A DNA stretch of 64,000 nucleotides from assembly GCA_030145245.1 (NCBI GenBank), contig JAQYWC010000053.1:1-64000 (forward strand), in the 5' to 3' direction. A program made the position numbers and the translations under genes. The notes under the pieces are model-generated. The model did not search any database. It saw nothing but the letters and a program-made list of their open reading frames with translations, and was not told where the DNA came from. This document shows, piece after piece, positions 45,204 to 54,277 of this stretch (position 1 is the first letter of the stretch; the number at the start of each line of letters is the position of its first letter). The stretch comes from Desulfobacterium sp. Its GTDB lineage: Bacteria; Desulfobacterota; Desulfobacteria; Desulfobacterales; Desulfobacteraceae.

Positions 45204-46328
45204 TTAAAAAAGGGGTCTGGGGAAGAACAACTTTGAGTAGAGGTTCAGGGCGTACCTGTCTGTCATGCTTGCAATCAGGTCGCACACCGAACGTTCCAGG
45301 GGGGTCTCATGGGGGTCCCAGTGCGCCATCTCCATCTTAGCCAGCTCCTGCTGCAGCTTGTCTGTGTTGTTCATGAAGTAGTGGTAGAGCTCCATGAGCA
45401 CCTTTTTTGCCTTGATGAACTCCTTGTGGACCGACGGGGAGCGGTAGACCTGATCGTAGAGAAACCGCCGCAGCACTGTCATGGCCGAAAAGATCTCCTC
45501 CCCCATGGACAGCTTGAACTTTCCCTCCTCAGGTCCGCTGTTGTAAACGAGCTCCTCGATCATGGTTTTTGCCCGCTTTGAGTGGGTGGCTCCCAGTTTC
45601 TCCACACAGATGACCGGGACTTCGTCCCGGGTGATGACACGGCTCCTGAGGGCATCATCCAGGTCGTGGTTGAGGTAGGCGATGATGTCGGCAATTCTGA
45701 CGATTTTGCCCTCCACAGTGGAGGCTGCCTCCCCCGGGGTGGTGGGCATGATATCTCCAAATCCCTTGGAGTGCTTCAGGATGCCGTCCCTCACCTCATG
45801 GGTCAGGTTCAGGCCCAGCCCCTTGTTGTCCAGGATGTCCACCACCCTGAGGCTCTGCTCCTTGTGGGAGAAGTCCGGGGAGAAGATCTCCTTGAGCGCT
45901 GTCTCTCCGCCATGGCCAAAGGGGGTGTGGCCAAGGTCGTGGCCGAGGGCAATGGCTTCGGTAAGGTCTTCGTTGAGCCGCATGGCCCTGGCGATGTTCC
46001 GGGCGATCTCCGAAACCTCAAGGGTGTGGGTGAGCCGGGTTCTGTAGTGGTCGCCAAGGGGGGATAGGAAGACCTGGGTTTTGTGTTTCAGCCGTCGAAA
46101 GGCATTTGAGTATACGATCCTGTCCCGGTCGAGCTGAAATGGGGTTCTGATACTGCAGGGCTCTTCCTGTCGCAGACGGCCGGCCGATTTTGAGCTTGGG
46201 CAGGCAAATTCAGAAAGAAATCCCTGTTCCCTTGTCTGGAATATTTCTCGTATGGAAGGGGGGGGGATTTTTGTTGAAAGTTCCCCCCTCTCCTGGCCTT
46301 CTGTCAGAGTGGTTCTTGAAAATGTCAT
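45204..46328 (-). CDS. dGTPase-like HD-domain phosphohydrolase
   Basis: 374-aa member of the deoxyguanosinetriphosphate triphosphohydrolase-like family, which hydrolyses dNTPs to deoxynucleosides and triphosphate. HD-domain metal ligands are in RLTHTLEVSEIARNIARAM, AIALGHDLGHTPFGHGGE and RIADIIAYLNHDLDDAL. The preceding DRDRIVYSNAFRRLKHKTQVF is the family nucleotide-site signature. A start upstream at 46463 is possible but adds an odd hydrophobic leader; ATG 46328 gives the usual length. The ribosome binding site is weak. Confidence 0.88.
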   Translation of the reverse strand: MTFSRTTLTEGQERGELSTKIPPPSIREIFQTREQGFLSEFACPSSKSAGRLRQEEPCSIRTPFQLDRDRIVYSNAFRRLKHKTQVFLSPLGDHYRTRLTHTLEVSEIARNIARAMRLNEDLTEAIALGHDLGHTPFGHGGETALKEIFSPDFSHKEQSLRVVDILDNKGLGLNLTHEVRDGILKHSKGFGDIMPTTPGEAASTVEGKIVRIADIIAYLNHDLDDALRSRVITRDEVPVICVEKLGATHSKRAKTMIEELVYNSGPEEGKFKLSMGEEIFSAMTVLRRFLYDQVYRSPSVHKEFIKAKKVLMELYHYFMNNTDKLQQELAKMEMAHWDPHETPLERSVCDLIASMTDRYALNLYSKLFFPRPLF

Positions 46329-46461
46329 GTATCCGTCGCAAATAATTAGTATAAAACAGCTTATTGATTCAAGAAAACAATTGTGCATATTGTCAAAATT
46401 TTGTAAAGGTATTTTTCTATGATAATCATCTGAGTTCATTGTTACAAGCAGAGGTGAAACC

Positions 46462-46980
46462 ATCGAGTCATCAGAATATGAGCAGTATATGGCCCTGGCT
46501 CTGGGGTCTGCGGAAAAGGCTTTTTTTCAAGGGGAGTTTCCCGTGGGGGCAGTTATTGTCTCCAGGGGCAGGGTGGTGGCCGAAGGGTCCAGAATCGGTA
46601 CGACCCGGGCCATGGAGCGGCCCAGTGAGATCGACCATGCTGAGATACGGGCGTTGAGGCAGCTGGAACGGCTGGGTCAGGAATTTGATCCGGCAGAAGC
46701 GACGATCTTTTCTACTATGGAGCCTTGCCTTATGTGTTTTTCCGCCATTATTCTTTCCGGGATAAAGGAGGTCGTTTACGCCTATGAAGATCCCATGGGT
46801 GGCGGGACCTGCTGCGATCTTGGCAGGTTGACTCCCCTCTACAGGTCGTCGGGGGTTAAGGTCGTTTCCGGGGTGTGTCGAAAAAAAAGTCTTGATCTTT
46901 TTAAAAGTTTTTTTCAAAAAGATGATAATATCTACTGGAAGGATAGCTTGCTCGAGCAGTACACCCTTGGGCAAGCATAG
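46462..46980 (+). CDS. TadA-like nucleoside/tRNA adenosine deaminase
   Basis: About 172-aa zinc deaminase of the CDA/TadA fold. The active site is HAE (DHAEIRAL) with PCLMC (MEPCLMCFSAI), and GGGTCCDL follows. Family candidates are tRNA-A34 deaminase TadA or another nucleoside or guanine deaminase. The only ATG start, 46489, would cut the conserved first helix and has no good ribosome binding site. In-frame codons upstream read ESSEYEQYMALALGSAEKAF, as in TadA proteins. A GAGGTG ribosome binding site (46451-46456) is spaced 5 nt from ATC 46462. I therefore propose an AUC start; ATG 46489 (163 aa) is the conservative alternative. Confidence 0.75.
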   Translation: MESSEYEQYMALALGSAEKAFFQGEFPVGAVIVSRGRVVAEGSRIGTTRAMERPSEIDHAEIRALRQLERLGQEFDPAEATIFSTMEPCLMCFSAIILSGIKEVVYAYEDPMGGGTCCDLGRLTPLYRSSGVKVVSGVCRKKSLDLFKSFFQKDDNIYWKDSLLEQYTLGQA

Positions 46981-47092
46981 GGGTCTTGTAAATAAAGCTT
47001 GCAATTTATAAATTGTGTTAGTATAATGATAAGTTGCTATATGGTTTTAGCAGGACTGAGCAAAAGGCAAATAAAATCGCAGGAGGTGCGGG

Positions 47093-47614
47093 ATAGCTAG
47101 ACAGAGAAAACAGGACAGGACAAATGTGAACAGGGATATCAGGGCCCCCGAGGTCAGGGTTGTGGGTGCTGATGGCGAACAGATAGGTGTTATGGCCATA
47201 GACGAGGCTCTCCAGAAGGCTTCTGGGCTGCATATGGACCTTGTGGAGGTGTCACCCAACGCACAACCGCCTGTCTGCAAAATAATGGACTATGGTCGAT
47301 ACAAGTACGAAGAGACCAAGAAGCATCAGGAAGCCAGAAAGAAACAAAAGGGCTTCCAGGTGAAGGAGATCAAGGTCAGACCGGCTACCGATATCCATGA
47401 CCTTCAGACAAAGGTCAAGCATATTCGGAAGTTTATCGGCAATAGGGACAAGGTCAAAGTGACACTGGTGTTCAGGGGCAGAGAGATCACCCTTTCCCAG
47501 CAGGCAAGGGAAGTTCTTGAGCGGGTGGCTGAGATGACAGACGAGTTTGCCCAGGTCGAGCAGTATCCCAAGTTTGAAGGCCGGACCATGACCATGGTGC
47601 TGTCGCCCAAATAA
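47093..47614 (+). CDS. infC: Translation initiation factor IF-3
   Basis: 173-aa IF-3, which binds the 30S subunit and checks start-codon pairing. The N-terminal domain has VNRDIRAPEVRVVGADGEQIGVM and DLVEVSPNAQPPVCKIMDYGRYKYE (family signature), and the C-terminal domain has VKEIKVRP...HD...K......F...GDKVKVTLVFRGREI. GTG 47126 would cut off the usual basic leader. An ATA at 47093 starts ARQRKQDRTNVNRDIR and has AGGAGGTG (47081-47088) just upstream, so initiation at AUA is likely, in line with the AUU start of E. coli infC used for autoregulation. First gene of infC-rpmI-rplT-pheST. Confidence 0.93.
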   Translation: MARQRKQDRTNVNRDIRAPEVRVVGADGEQIGVMAIDEALQKASGLHMDLVEVSPNAQPPVCKIMDYGRYKYEETKKHQEARKKQKGFQVKEIKVRPATDIHDLQTKVKHIRKFIGNRDKVKVTLVFRGREITLSQQAREVLERVAEMTDEFAQVEQYPKFEGRTMTMVLSPK

Positions 47615-47762
47615 ATTGGGGCTGATTAATGGCCTTGATTTAGATCTTGTGATGTCTCTGTGAAGTGCTGCTATAAAGATATGACAGGTGGTGCATTTGC
47701 CCTCTATGGGGCTGGATGTACCATTGTGTTTTTTGGAGTAATACGAACCCAGGAGAGGGAAA

Positions 47763-47960
47763 ATGCCTAAAATAAAGACAAATAGAGCCGCTGCAAAGCG
47801 TTTCAAAAAGACAGGGTCTGGAAAGTACAAGTTCAGAAAAGCGAATTCGAGTCACATTCTGACCAAAAAAACGACAAAGAGAAAACGGTCTCTCAGGCTG
47901 GATCAGATCGTTAGTTCCAGTGATGTGAAATCAGTTAAACGTCTGTTGCCCAACGGATAG
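47763..47960 (+). CDS. rpmI: Large ribosomal subunit protein bL35
   Basis: 65-aa basic ribosomal protein. Typical sequence [45 protein letters not shown] is followed by VKRLLP. GAGAGGGAAA precedes ATG 47763. It lies 148 bp after infC and 27 bp before rplT in the usual order; the gap could hold an L20-responsive leader, but no such structure was identified. Confidence 0.97.
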   Translation: MPKIKTNRAAAKRFKKTGSGKYKFRKANSSHILTKKTTKRKRSLRLDQIVSSSDVKSVKRLLPNG

Positions 47961-47987
47961 ACCAAGGATTCAAGGAGCGTATAGAAG

Positions 47988-48338
47988 ATGAGAATAAAAA
48001 GAGGATACAAGGCAAGAAGGCGCAGAAATAAGGTCCTGAAACTGGCCAAGGGTTTCAGGGGCGGTCGCAGCAAGCTTTACCGTACTGCTGCAGATGCGGT
48101 TGATAAGGCACTCGGTTACGCATACCGTGACCGCAGGGTTCGCAAACGGGAATTCCGCAAGCTCTGGATTACAAGGATCAATGCGGCATCCAAGATGAAC
48201 GATCTCTCCTACAGCAAGCTCATCCATGGCCTGAAGCTGGCCAATATCGAGCTTGATAGAAAGGTTCTTGCCGAGCTGGCTGTTTCTGATCCTGCGGGCT
48301 TCTCTCAGATCGCCTCAAAGGCTGCGGCTCAGCTTTAG
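47988..48338 (+). CDS. rplT: Large ribosomal subunit protein bL20
   Basis: 116-aa basic ribosomal protein that binds 23S rRNA early in assembly and represses its own operon in several bacteria. The start [34 protein letters not shown] is diagnostic, and [16 protein letters not shown] and [24 protein letters not shown] complete it. Length is typical. It precedes pheS by 29 bp. Confidence 0.97.
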   Translation: MRIKRGYKARRRRNKVLKLAKGFRGGRSKLYRTAADAVDKALGYAYRDRRVRKREFRKLWITRINAASKMNDLSYSKLIHGLKLANIELDRKVLAELAVSDPAGFSQIASKAAAQL

Positions 48339-48367
48339 TCTGTTGAAGAAAAAGGGTGGAGATTGTT

Positions 48368-49372
48368 GTGGGAAAAACGATACAAGAAATTGAAAAGAAA
48401 GCCTTTGCAGATATAGAAAAGGCTTCTGGGGTAGCGGAGGTGGAGACCCTCTCCACCCGCTATCTGGGTCGAAAGGGTGAGCTTACCACTTTTTTGAGGA
48501 ACATCTCAAAAATGGATGTAAGCGAACGACCGGCGGCCGGACAGGATGCAAACCAGCTTAAGCTTAAGCTTGATGGGGCGTTCAAGGCCGCAATGGACCG
48601 ATTGTCCGAGGCGGACGGGGACGATGCGTTTATCGACGTAACCCTGCCTGGAAGGCCTGTGGCAAAGGGGACCCTGCACCCTGTTACCCAAGTCACCAAG
48701 GAGATCTCAGATGTCTTCTTGCGGCTGGGATTCGATATTGTCGAGGGGCCGGAGGTTGAAACCGATTACTACAATTTCGAGGCCCTCAACATTCCAAAGT
48801 ATCATCCAGCCCGGGATATGCAGGACACCTTTTATGTGTCCGACTCCATCCTTCTTCGGACCCACACCTCTCCGAATCAGCCACGGGTGATGGAACGGGT
48901 TGAACCGCCGGTGCGAATGATCGCGCCCGGTAAGGTCTACCGGTGTGATTCCGATCTTACCCACACCCCCATGTTTCATCAGGTCGAGGGGTTGATGGTG
49001 GATAAAAACATCTCCTTTGGAGATCTGAAGGGGACACTCACCACCTTTATTCATCAGATTTTTGATGCAGACACCTCCCTTCGGTTCAGGCCCAGTTTCT
49101 TCCCCTTTACCGAACCCAGCGCCGAAGTCGATATCCGCTGTGTTATGTGTAAGGGCAAGGGGTGCCGCATCTGTTCCAGGACTGGTTGGCTCGAGGTGCT
49201 TGGGGCCGGCATGGTCCATCCAGCGGTCTTTGAAAACGTGGGGTATGATACCGACGTTTACACAGGGTTTGCTTTTGGTATGGGTATTGAGCGGATTGCA
49301 ATGCTCAAGTACGGGATCGACGATCTCAGAAAATTTTTCGAAAACGATATGCGCTTTTTGGGGCAGTTTTGA
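48368..49372 (+). CDS. pheS: Phenylalanyl-tRNA synthetase alpha subunit
   Basis: 334-aa class II aminoacyl-tRNA synthetase subunit. An N-terminal coiled coil (about residues 1-85) is followed by the catalytic core: motif 1 region [31 protein letters not shown], motif 2 [30 protein letters not shown] and motif 3 [23 protein letters not shown] CxxC-type element ([20 protein letters not shown]) lies near the end. GTG 48368 has GGTGGAG 6-7 nt upstream; GTG 48356 overlaps that site. pheT begins 1 bp after its stop codon. Confidence 0.96.
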   Translation: MGKTIQEIEKKAFADIEKASGVAEVETLSTRYLGRKGELTTFLRNISKMDVSERPAAGQDANQLKLKLDGAFKAAMDRLSEADGDDAFIDVTLPGRPVAKGTLHPVTQVTKEISDVFLRLGFDIVEGPEVETDYYNFEALNIPKYHPARDMQDTFYVSDSILLRTHTSPNQPRVMERVEPPVRMIAPGKVYRCDSDLTHTPMFHQVEGLMVDKNISFGDLKGTLTTFIHQIFDADTSLRFRPSFFPFTEPSAEVDIRCVMCKGKGCRICSRTGWLEVLGAGMVHPAVFENVGYDTDVYTGFAFGMGIERIAMLKYGIDDLRKFFENDMRFLGQF

Positions 49373-49373
49373 T

Positions 49374-51806
49374 ATGAAAGTCAGTTTAAGCTGGTTAAAT
49401 GAATATGCGTCAATCAATTCCGATCCCGAAGAGATGGCGGCAAAGCTTACCATGGCAGGTCTTGAAGTCGAGGCTTTCAACAGCAGGTTCGATTATCTTG
49501 ACAGGGTGGTCGTTGCCCGGGTTGAAGAGGTTGTAAAGCATCCCAAAGCGGATCGGTTGAATTGCTGTAGGGTCAATGTGGGTGAGGAGATGCTGAGCAT
49601 TGTCTGTGGTGCGCCCAATGTCAAGGAGGGCATGCTTGTTCCCTGTGCCCGGATCGGAGCAGTGTTGCCCGGGGATTTCAAAATCAAGAAGGGTAAGCTC
49701 CGGGGTGAAGTTTCCGAGGGGATGCTCTGCAGCGCATCCGAGCTCAAGCTTGACGCCGATACTTCAGGCCTGATGCCCCTTGATTCCTCACTTGTACCCG
49801 GTACCCCCCTGGTCGAGGCGCTTAATCTTTCAGACACCGTGTTTGAGATAGACCTTACGCCCAACAGGCCCGACTGTCTCAGCATGATTGGTGTGGCCCG
49901 GGAGGCTGCGGTCTTCCAGGAGCCTTCGGTTGAGTTAACGCTTCCTGAGACTGTGCTTCCCCAGGAACGGGCGGCTGTTTCCATTAACGATCTTGCAAGG
50001 GTCGACATTAGAGACCCTGAGCTCTGCCCCAGGTATTGCGCTTCCCTTCTGGTTGACGTGACCGTCGGGCCTTCCCCTTTCTGGCTTCAGCAACGCCTGG
50101 AGGCTGTGGGGCTTACCCCCATCAACAACGTGGTCGATGTGACGAACTACGTGATGATGGAGACCGGGCAACCCCTTCACGCATTTGATTTCGATCTTCT
50201 TGCCCAGAACAGGATCGAGGTGAAGACTGCCGGTGCCGTGACCCGTTTCACCACCCTGGATGGCAAGGAGCACCCGCTTGAGCCCGAGATGCTGATGATC
50301 TGCGACGGGGAGAAACCCGTAGCTATTGCAGGGGTCATGGGTGGAGAAAATTCCGAAATTTCAGCGGGTACCACCCGGGTACTCATAGAAAGTGCTTACT
50401 TTAATCCTGTCTCTGTCCGAAAGACGGCTAAGCGGACGGGTATTGGCACAGACGCCTCCCATCGTTTCGAGCGGGGTGTTGATCCAGCTGCCACAAAGCG
50501 GGTGCTGGAGCGAGCGACTGCTCTCATGGCAGATTTTTCAGGGGCGTCCATTGCAGGGGGGATCATTGATGAGCATCCCCAGCCGTGCCCCGGTGTTGAG
50601 ATTCGCCTGAACACCGACCATCTCAACCGTCGACTTGGGACGGACCTTTCGGCGGGTGAAATTAAGGCCCTGCTCGAATCGGTCTCCTTTGGGGTTACCC
50701 AGGAATCGGAAACTTTTCTCAATGTATCTGTGCCGACCTTCAGGGTCGACGTGACCCGGCCTGAGGACCTCTCCGAAGAGGTGGCAAGGCTGTGGGGGTA
50801 CAACAATATCAAGACAAGTTTTCCAGCGGTCTCTCCCTCAAGGGCGAGTCTCTCGCCACGGCTTGCGTTCAGGGACACGGTCCGGGAGTGCATGACCGGT
50901 TTCGGATTCAGTGAAGCGGTCAACTACAGTTTTTCCAGCGCCGACTCATGTGACCGTCTTAATCTTGGCGCGGACGATCTCCGGCGTTCGGTGGAGCGAT
51001 TGCTCAACCCCATCTCCGAGGATATGTCGGTGATGCGCAGTTCCCTTCTTCCCGGTCTTTTGGAGACCATGAAGCGCAACAATGCTCAGCAGGTGGATAC
51101 CCTGCGGCTGTTTGAGGTGGGGAATACATTTATTGCAACCGAGAAAGGGATCCAGCCAAATGAGCGGGAGAAGCTGTCCGCCCTCTGGACCGGTTCAAGG
51201 GTTGCTCCCTCCTGGCACACCAAGGCAGAGGCGTGTGATTTCTTTGATATCAAGGGCGCAATCGAGGGCCTTTTGAGTCACCTTGGTGTGGCTGATGTGG
51301 TTTTCTCCCGGGCCTCCAAGGATGATCATCCCTATTTTAAGCAAGGGGTGGCTGCGGCTGTAGAGGCTGGCGGAAAAACGCTGGGTGTCTTTGGACAGGT
51401 GGATTCCACTGTGCTGAAAAATTTTGGCCTCAAGCAAGAAGCTTTTGTTTTTGAGCTGGATATGGCGGATCTTCTGGCTGCGGCTCCCCAGTCCGTGACT
51501 TCGACACCGCTTCCCAAGTTTCCGGCAATTTCCCGGGATATTACCCTGGTGGTGGATCGGGATGTTGCGGCAGGCGCCATCATGGCACAGGTCGATTCTT
51601 TTGTAAAAAAAGAGACCCTTGTTGAGGATGCGTTCCTCTTTGATGTCTATGAGGGCAAACCCCTTGCCGAGGAAAAAAAGTCGATCTCCCTGAGGATTAT
51701 CTATCGATCCTGGGAGAAAACCTTGAAAGAGAAGAAAATCAAAGGATTGCACGACAGGATCTCAAAGAGCCTGATCGAGGGGTTTGGGGCGGATCTTCCC
51801 GCCTGA
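49374..51806 (+). CDS. pheT: Phenylalanyl-tRNA synthetase beta subunit
   Basis: 810-aa beta subunit of the heterotetramer. Domains in order: start MKVSLSWLNEYA (B1), EMAP/OB-fold tRNA-binding domain (about 39-150, GVEEV..HPKADRL..C.V..G), B3/B4 editing domain (PVAIAGVMGGENSEI), B5 DNA-binding-like domain, the catalytic-like core and a C-terminal ferredoxin-fold anticodon-binding domain (PAISRDITLVVDRDV...SISLRIIYRS...TLKEKKI). ATG 49374 follows the pheS stop codon by 1 bp, indicating coupling. Length is typical. Confidence 0.96.
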   Translation: MKVSLSWLNEYASINSDPEEMAAKLTMAGLEVEAFNSRFDYLDRVVVARVEEVVKHPKADRLNCCRVNVGEEMLSIVCGAPNVKEGMLVPCARIGAVLPGDFKIKKGKLRGEVSEGMLCSASELKLDADTSGLMPLDSSLVPGTPLVEALNLSDTVFEIDLTPNRPDCLSMIGVAREAAVFQEPSVELTLPETVLPQERAAVSINDLARVDIRDPELCPRYCASLLVDVTVGPSPFWLQQRLEAVGLTPINNVVDVTNYVMMETGQPLHAFDFDLLAQNRIEVKTAGAVTRFTTLDGKEHPLEPEMLMICDGEKPVAIAGVMGGENSEISAGTTRVLIESAYFNPVSVRKTAKRTGIGTDASHRFERGVDPAATKRVLERATALMADFSGASIAGGIIDEHPQPCPGVEIRLNTDHLNRRLGTDLSAGEIKALLESVSFGVTQESETFLNVSVPTFRVDVTRPEDLSEEVARLWGYNNIKTSFPAVSPSRASLSPRLAFRDTVRECMTGFGFSEAVNYSFSSADSCDRLNLGADDLRRSVERLLNPISEDMSVMRSSLLPGLLETMKRNNAQQVDTLRLFEVGNTFIATEKGIQPNEREKLSALWTGSRVAPSWHTKAEACDFFDIKGAIEGLLSHLGVADVVFSRASKDDHPYFKQGVAAAVEAGGKTLGVFGQVDSTVLKNFGLKQEAFVFELDMADLLAAAPQSVTSTPLPKFPAISRDITLVVDRDVAAGAIMAQVDSFVKKETLVEDAFLFDVYEGKPLAEEKKSISLRIIYRSWEKTLKEKKIKGLHDRISKSLIEGFGADLPA

Positions 51807-51864
51807 TCCGGTTGGGTTTGAGACGGTCCTTTTCGGTGTCTTCAAACAAGGAGAAACTTCCTTG

Positions 51865-51893
51865 TTGACACCGTAAACGTTTTGTGGTACTCT
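51865..51893 (+). promoter_or_regulatory. Promoter of tRNA-Gly
   Basis: TTGACA (51865-51870), a 17-nt spacer and TACTCT (51888-51893) lie 13 nt before tRNA-Gly. The same stretch can pair with upstream GGTGTC and CAAGG to make a hairpin after pheT, so it may overlap a pheT terminator. Confidence 0.6.
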
Positions 51894-51906
51894 TTTGAAT
51901 TAAGGT

Positions 51907-51982
51907 GCGGGTATAGCTCAGTTGGTAGAGTACAAGCTTCCCAAGCTTGGGGTCGCGAGTTCGAACCTCGTTGCCCGCTCCA
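51907..51982 (+). tRNA. tRNA-Gly(CCC)
   Basis: A 76-nt tRNA with encoded CCA. The acceptor is GCGGGTA with TGCCCGC, the anticodon loop TTCCCAA gives anticodon CCC (glycine, codon GGG) and the T-arm is GCGAGTTCGAACCTCGT. It stands alone with its own promoter. Confidence 0.95.
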
Positions 51983-52092
51983 TTAATACCTTTTGTAAAG
52001 ACAGGTATTTGTTCCATAGTGTTTGATTGATATTTGATCTAAGCCTTCAGTAGTATTTTTGGTGAGGACTTAATAGTTGTTTTGCATCAGGG

Positions 52093-52114
52093 AACGGGCA
52101 TCTGCCCGTTTTTC
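52093..52114 (+). terminator. Rho-independent terminator before rimP
   Basis: An 8-bp stem AACGGGCA/TGCCCGTT with a two-base loop is followed by TTTCTATTTTTT. It ends transcription from tRNA-Gly or attenuates entry into rimP-nusA. Confidence 0.75.
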
Positions 52115-52171
52115 TATTTTTTGGAGATCCGTTAACACGAACCTGTATAGGGGGTCACCGGTGAGGGCTTC

Positions 52172-52639
52172 ATGAAGATACAACAGAGAAATCAGGATCC
52201 CATCATTGTCGGGATCGAAGAGGTGGCAGAGCCCCTGTGTCTTGCAGAGGGGTTTGAACTTGTGCACGTGGAACGCCTCTCAGACCAGGGCGGCATGCTC
52301 GTCCGGGTTTACCTTGACAAGCCAAACGGCATTACAATCGACGACTGCGTCCACATGACAAGGCAGCTGGGTGATCTGATCGATGTCCATTTGGAGGATA
52401 TCGATTCCTACCGGCTCGAGATCTCCTCCCCTGGCTCGAAACGACCGTTGAAAAAAGCGGCCGATTTTGAGCGGTTTAAGGGAAGAAAAGTGAAGATCGA
52501 GACCTTTGAGCCCATTGAAGAGCGTCAAAAGTTTACCGGAATTTTGAACGGAATTCAAAACGGTCGTGTTGAAGTTGTTGTTAATAAAAAGACGATTGCT
52601 TTTCAAATTGAACAGATCAGCAAATCAAGACTTGCTTAG
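52172..52639 (+). CDS. rimP: Ribosome maturation factor RimP
   Basis: 155-aa protein required for 30S maturation. The N-terminal half has VEPLCLAEGFELVHVE and LVRVYLDKPNGITIDDCVHMTRQL, then LEISSPGSKRPLKK (family signature), and a C-terminal SH3-like domain. Length is typical. First gene of the rimP-nusA-infB-rbfA-truB-rpsO-pnp region; its start is preceded by GGGCTTC rather than a clear Shine-Dalgarno. nusA follows after 17 bp. Confidence 0.94.
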   Translation: MKIQQRNQDPIIVGIEEVAEPLCLAEGFELVHVERLSDQGGMLVRVYLDKPNGITIDDCVHMTRQLGDLIDVHLEDIDSYRLEISSPGSKRPLKKAADFERFKGRKVKIETFEPIEERQKFTGILNGIQNGRVEVVVNKKTIAFQIEQISKSRLA

Positions 52640-52656
52640 CCACATGGAGAGTAGTG

Positions 52657-54150
52657 ATGCTTATTACAGATATTAAACGGGTTATTGAGCAGGTAAGCCG
52701 GGAAAAGGGCATAAACATTGAAGTGCTCATAACCACTCTTAAGGAGGCTGTTGAATCGGCTGCCAAGAAAAAACTTGGAACCAGGGCCGATGTAGAAGTT
52801 CACTATGACGAGAAGAGTGGTGAGGTCGAAGTCTTTCAGTTTAAGGAGATCGTTGCCGATGTGGACGATCCCAAAATCGAACTGACCCTTGAAGAGGGAC
52901 AGAAGTACGATCCTGCCTGTGAGGTGGGTGACAGTCTTGGGATTAAGATCGAAACAGCTGAGTTCGGCAGGATAGCGGCCCAGAGCGCTAAACAGGTGAT
53001 CATCCAGAAGATGAAGGAAGCCGAGCGGAACGCTGTGTACGAGAACTTCATTCATAAAAAAGGCGAGATCATCAACGGAATCGTCCAGCGGATTGACCGG
53101 GGCAACATCATTGTGAACCTGGGGCAGGCCGAGGCCGTGCTCACCTCCAGGGAGCAGATGCCAAGGGAAAGCTACCGCCGGGGGGACCGCATCCGGGCCT
53201 ACATCCTTGATGTCCTGGAAGAGGCAAGGGGTGCACAGATTATCCTTTCCAGAACCCACCCTGAATTTATAGCAAAACTTTTTGCCACCGAGGTCCCGGA
53301 AATTGCCGAGGGAATCGTGAGCATCCGGGGAACCGCCCGGGAGTCCGGCGTCCGTTCCAAGATTGCCGTGAGTTCCACGGATTCCGATGTGGATCCGGTA
53401 GGCGCTTGCGTCGGCATGCGGGGGAATCGGGTCCAGAGTATCGTTCAGGAACTCCGGGGCGAGAAGATCGATATCGTTCCCTGGAACCCGGATGTGGCCA
53501 AATTTGTCTGCAACGCCCTGGCTCCTGCGGAAATTGCAAGGGTCATTATCGATGAGGATAACCGAAGCATGGAGGTGATCGTTCCGGATGACTTCCTCTC
53601 CATTGCCATCGGAAAGAACGGACAGAACGTCCGTCTGGCCTGTAGACTCACCGGCTGGCACCTGGAAGTGATGAGCGAGGATGAGTACAGCAGTGAACTC
53701 AAGCAGGGGTATGACTCTTTGATGTCGATCCCCGGAGTTTCCCTTGCCCTGGCAGAAAAACTGTTCAAGGGCGGTTTCAGTTCGTTCAAGGATGTGTCCG
53801 CAGCCAATCCCGGTGATCTATCATCGGTGACAGATCTTGAAGAGACAGCGGTCGAGAAGTTGATTGAGAATTCAAAAAAAATGGCCGGGGTGGGACAGGG
53901 AATTGAAGAATCCACGCCCGTTGAGGATGTCTCGATAACTGAAGAAGAAGCATCCGAAGAGCTGGAAGAAGCATCCGAAGAGCCGGAAGAAGCATCCGAA
54001 GAGCCGGACGAAGCATCCGAAGAGCCGGACGAAGCACCTGAAGAGCCGGACGAAGCACCTGAAGAGCTGGAAGAAGCACCTGAAGAGCTGGACGAAGCAC
54101 CTGAAGAGCTGGACGAAGCGCCTGACACAGAACCGGAACCGGGCGAGTAG
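52657..54150 (+). CDS. nusA: Transcription termination/antitermination factor NusA
   Basis: 497-aa factor that binds RNA polymerase and RNA. The N-terminal domain (about 1-130) is followed by S1 (GEIINGIVQRIDRGNIIVNLGQAEAVL), KH1 (GACVGMRGNRVQSIVQELRGEKIDIVPW) and KH2 (DDFLSIAIGKNGQNVRLACRLTGW). After that a single helix-hairpin-helix-like stretch (SIPGVSLALAEKLFKGGF) leads into about 65 residues of acidic 7-residue repeats (EEASEEP, DEAPEEL) instead of the second acidic-repeat domain found in E. coli. ATG 52657 is preferred to GTG 52654. Confidence 0.96.
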   Translation: MLITDIKRVIEQVSREKGINIEVLITTLKEAVESAAKKKLGTRADVEVHYDEKSGEVEVFQFKEIVADVDDPKIELTLEEGQKYDPACEVGDSLGIKIETAEFGRIAAQSAKQVIIQKMKEAERNAVYENFIHKKGEIINGIVQRIDRGNIIVNLGQAEAVLTSREQMPRESYRRGDRIRAYILDVLEEARGAQIILSRTHPEFIAKLFATEVPEIAEGIVSIRGTARESGVRSKIAVSSTDSDVDPVGACVGMRGNRVQSIVQELRGEKIDIVPWNPDVAKFVCNALAPAEIARVIIDEDNRSMEVIVPDDFLSIAIGKNGQNVRLACRLTGWHLEVMSEDEYSSELKQGYDSLMSIPGVSLALAEKLFKGGFSSFKDVSAANPGDLSSVTDLEETAVEKLIENSKKMAGVGQGIEESTPVEDVSITEEEASEELEEASEEPEEASEEPDEASEEPDEAPEEPDEAPEELEEAPEELDEAPEELDEAPDTEPEPGE

Positions 54151-54277
54151 GTATGCCAAAGCAACAATAGGTTGGCGTGGACGGAATTTACTGCAGAGCA
54201 CGAAGCCTGGCAGTAGCTGTTTCGTGGAAATCAGGCTTCTAACAAACAGAATATGAGATCAACATTTGGGGGGACCA

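Noticed and set aside
53445-54167. 240-aa minus-strand Ser/Ala-rich frame opposite nusA
   Set aside because: Produced by the 21-bp acidic repeats of nusA read backwards.
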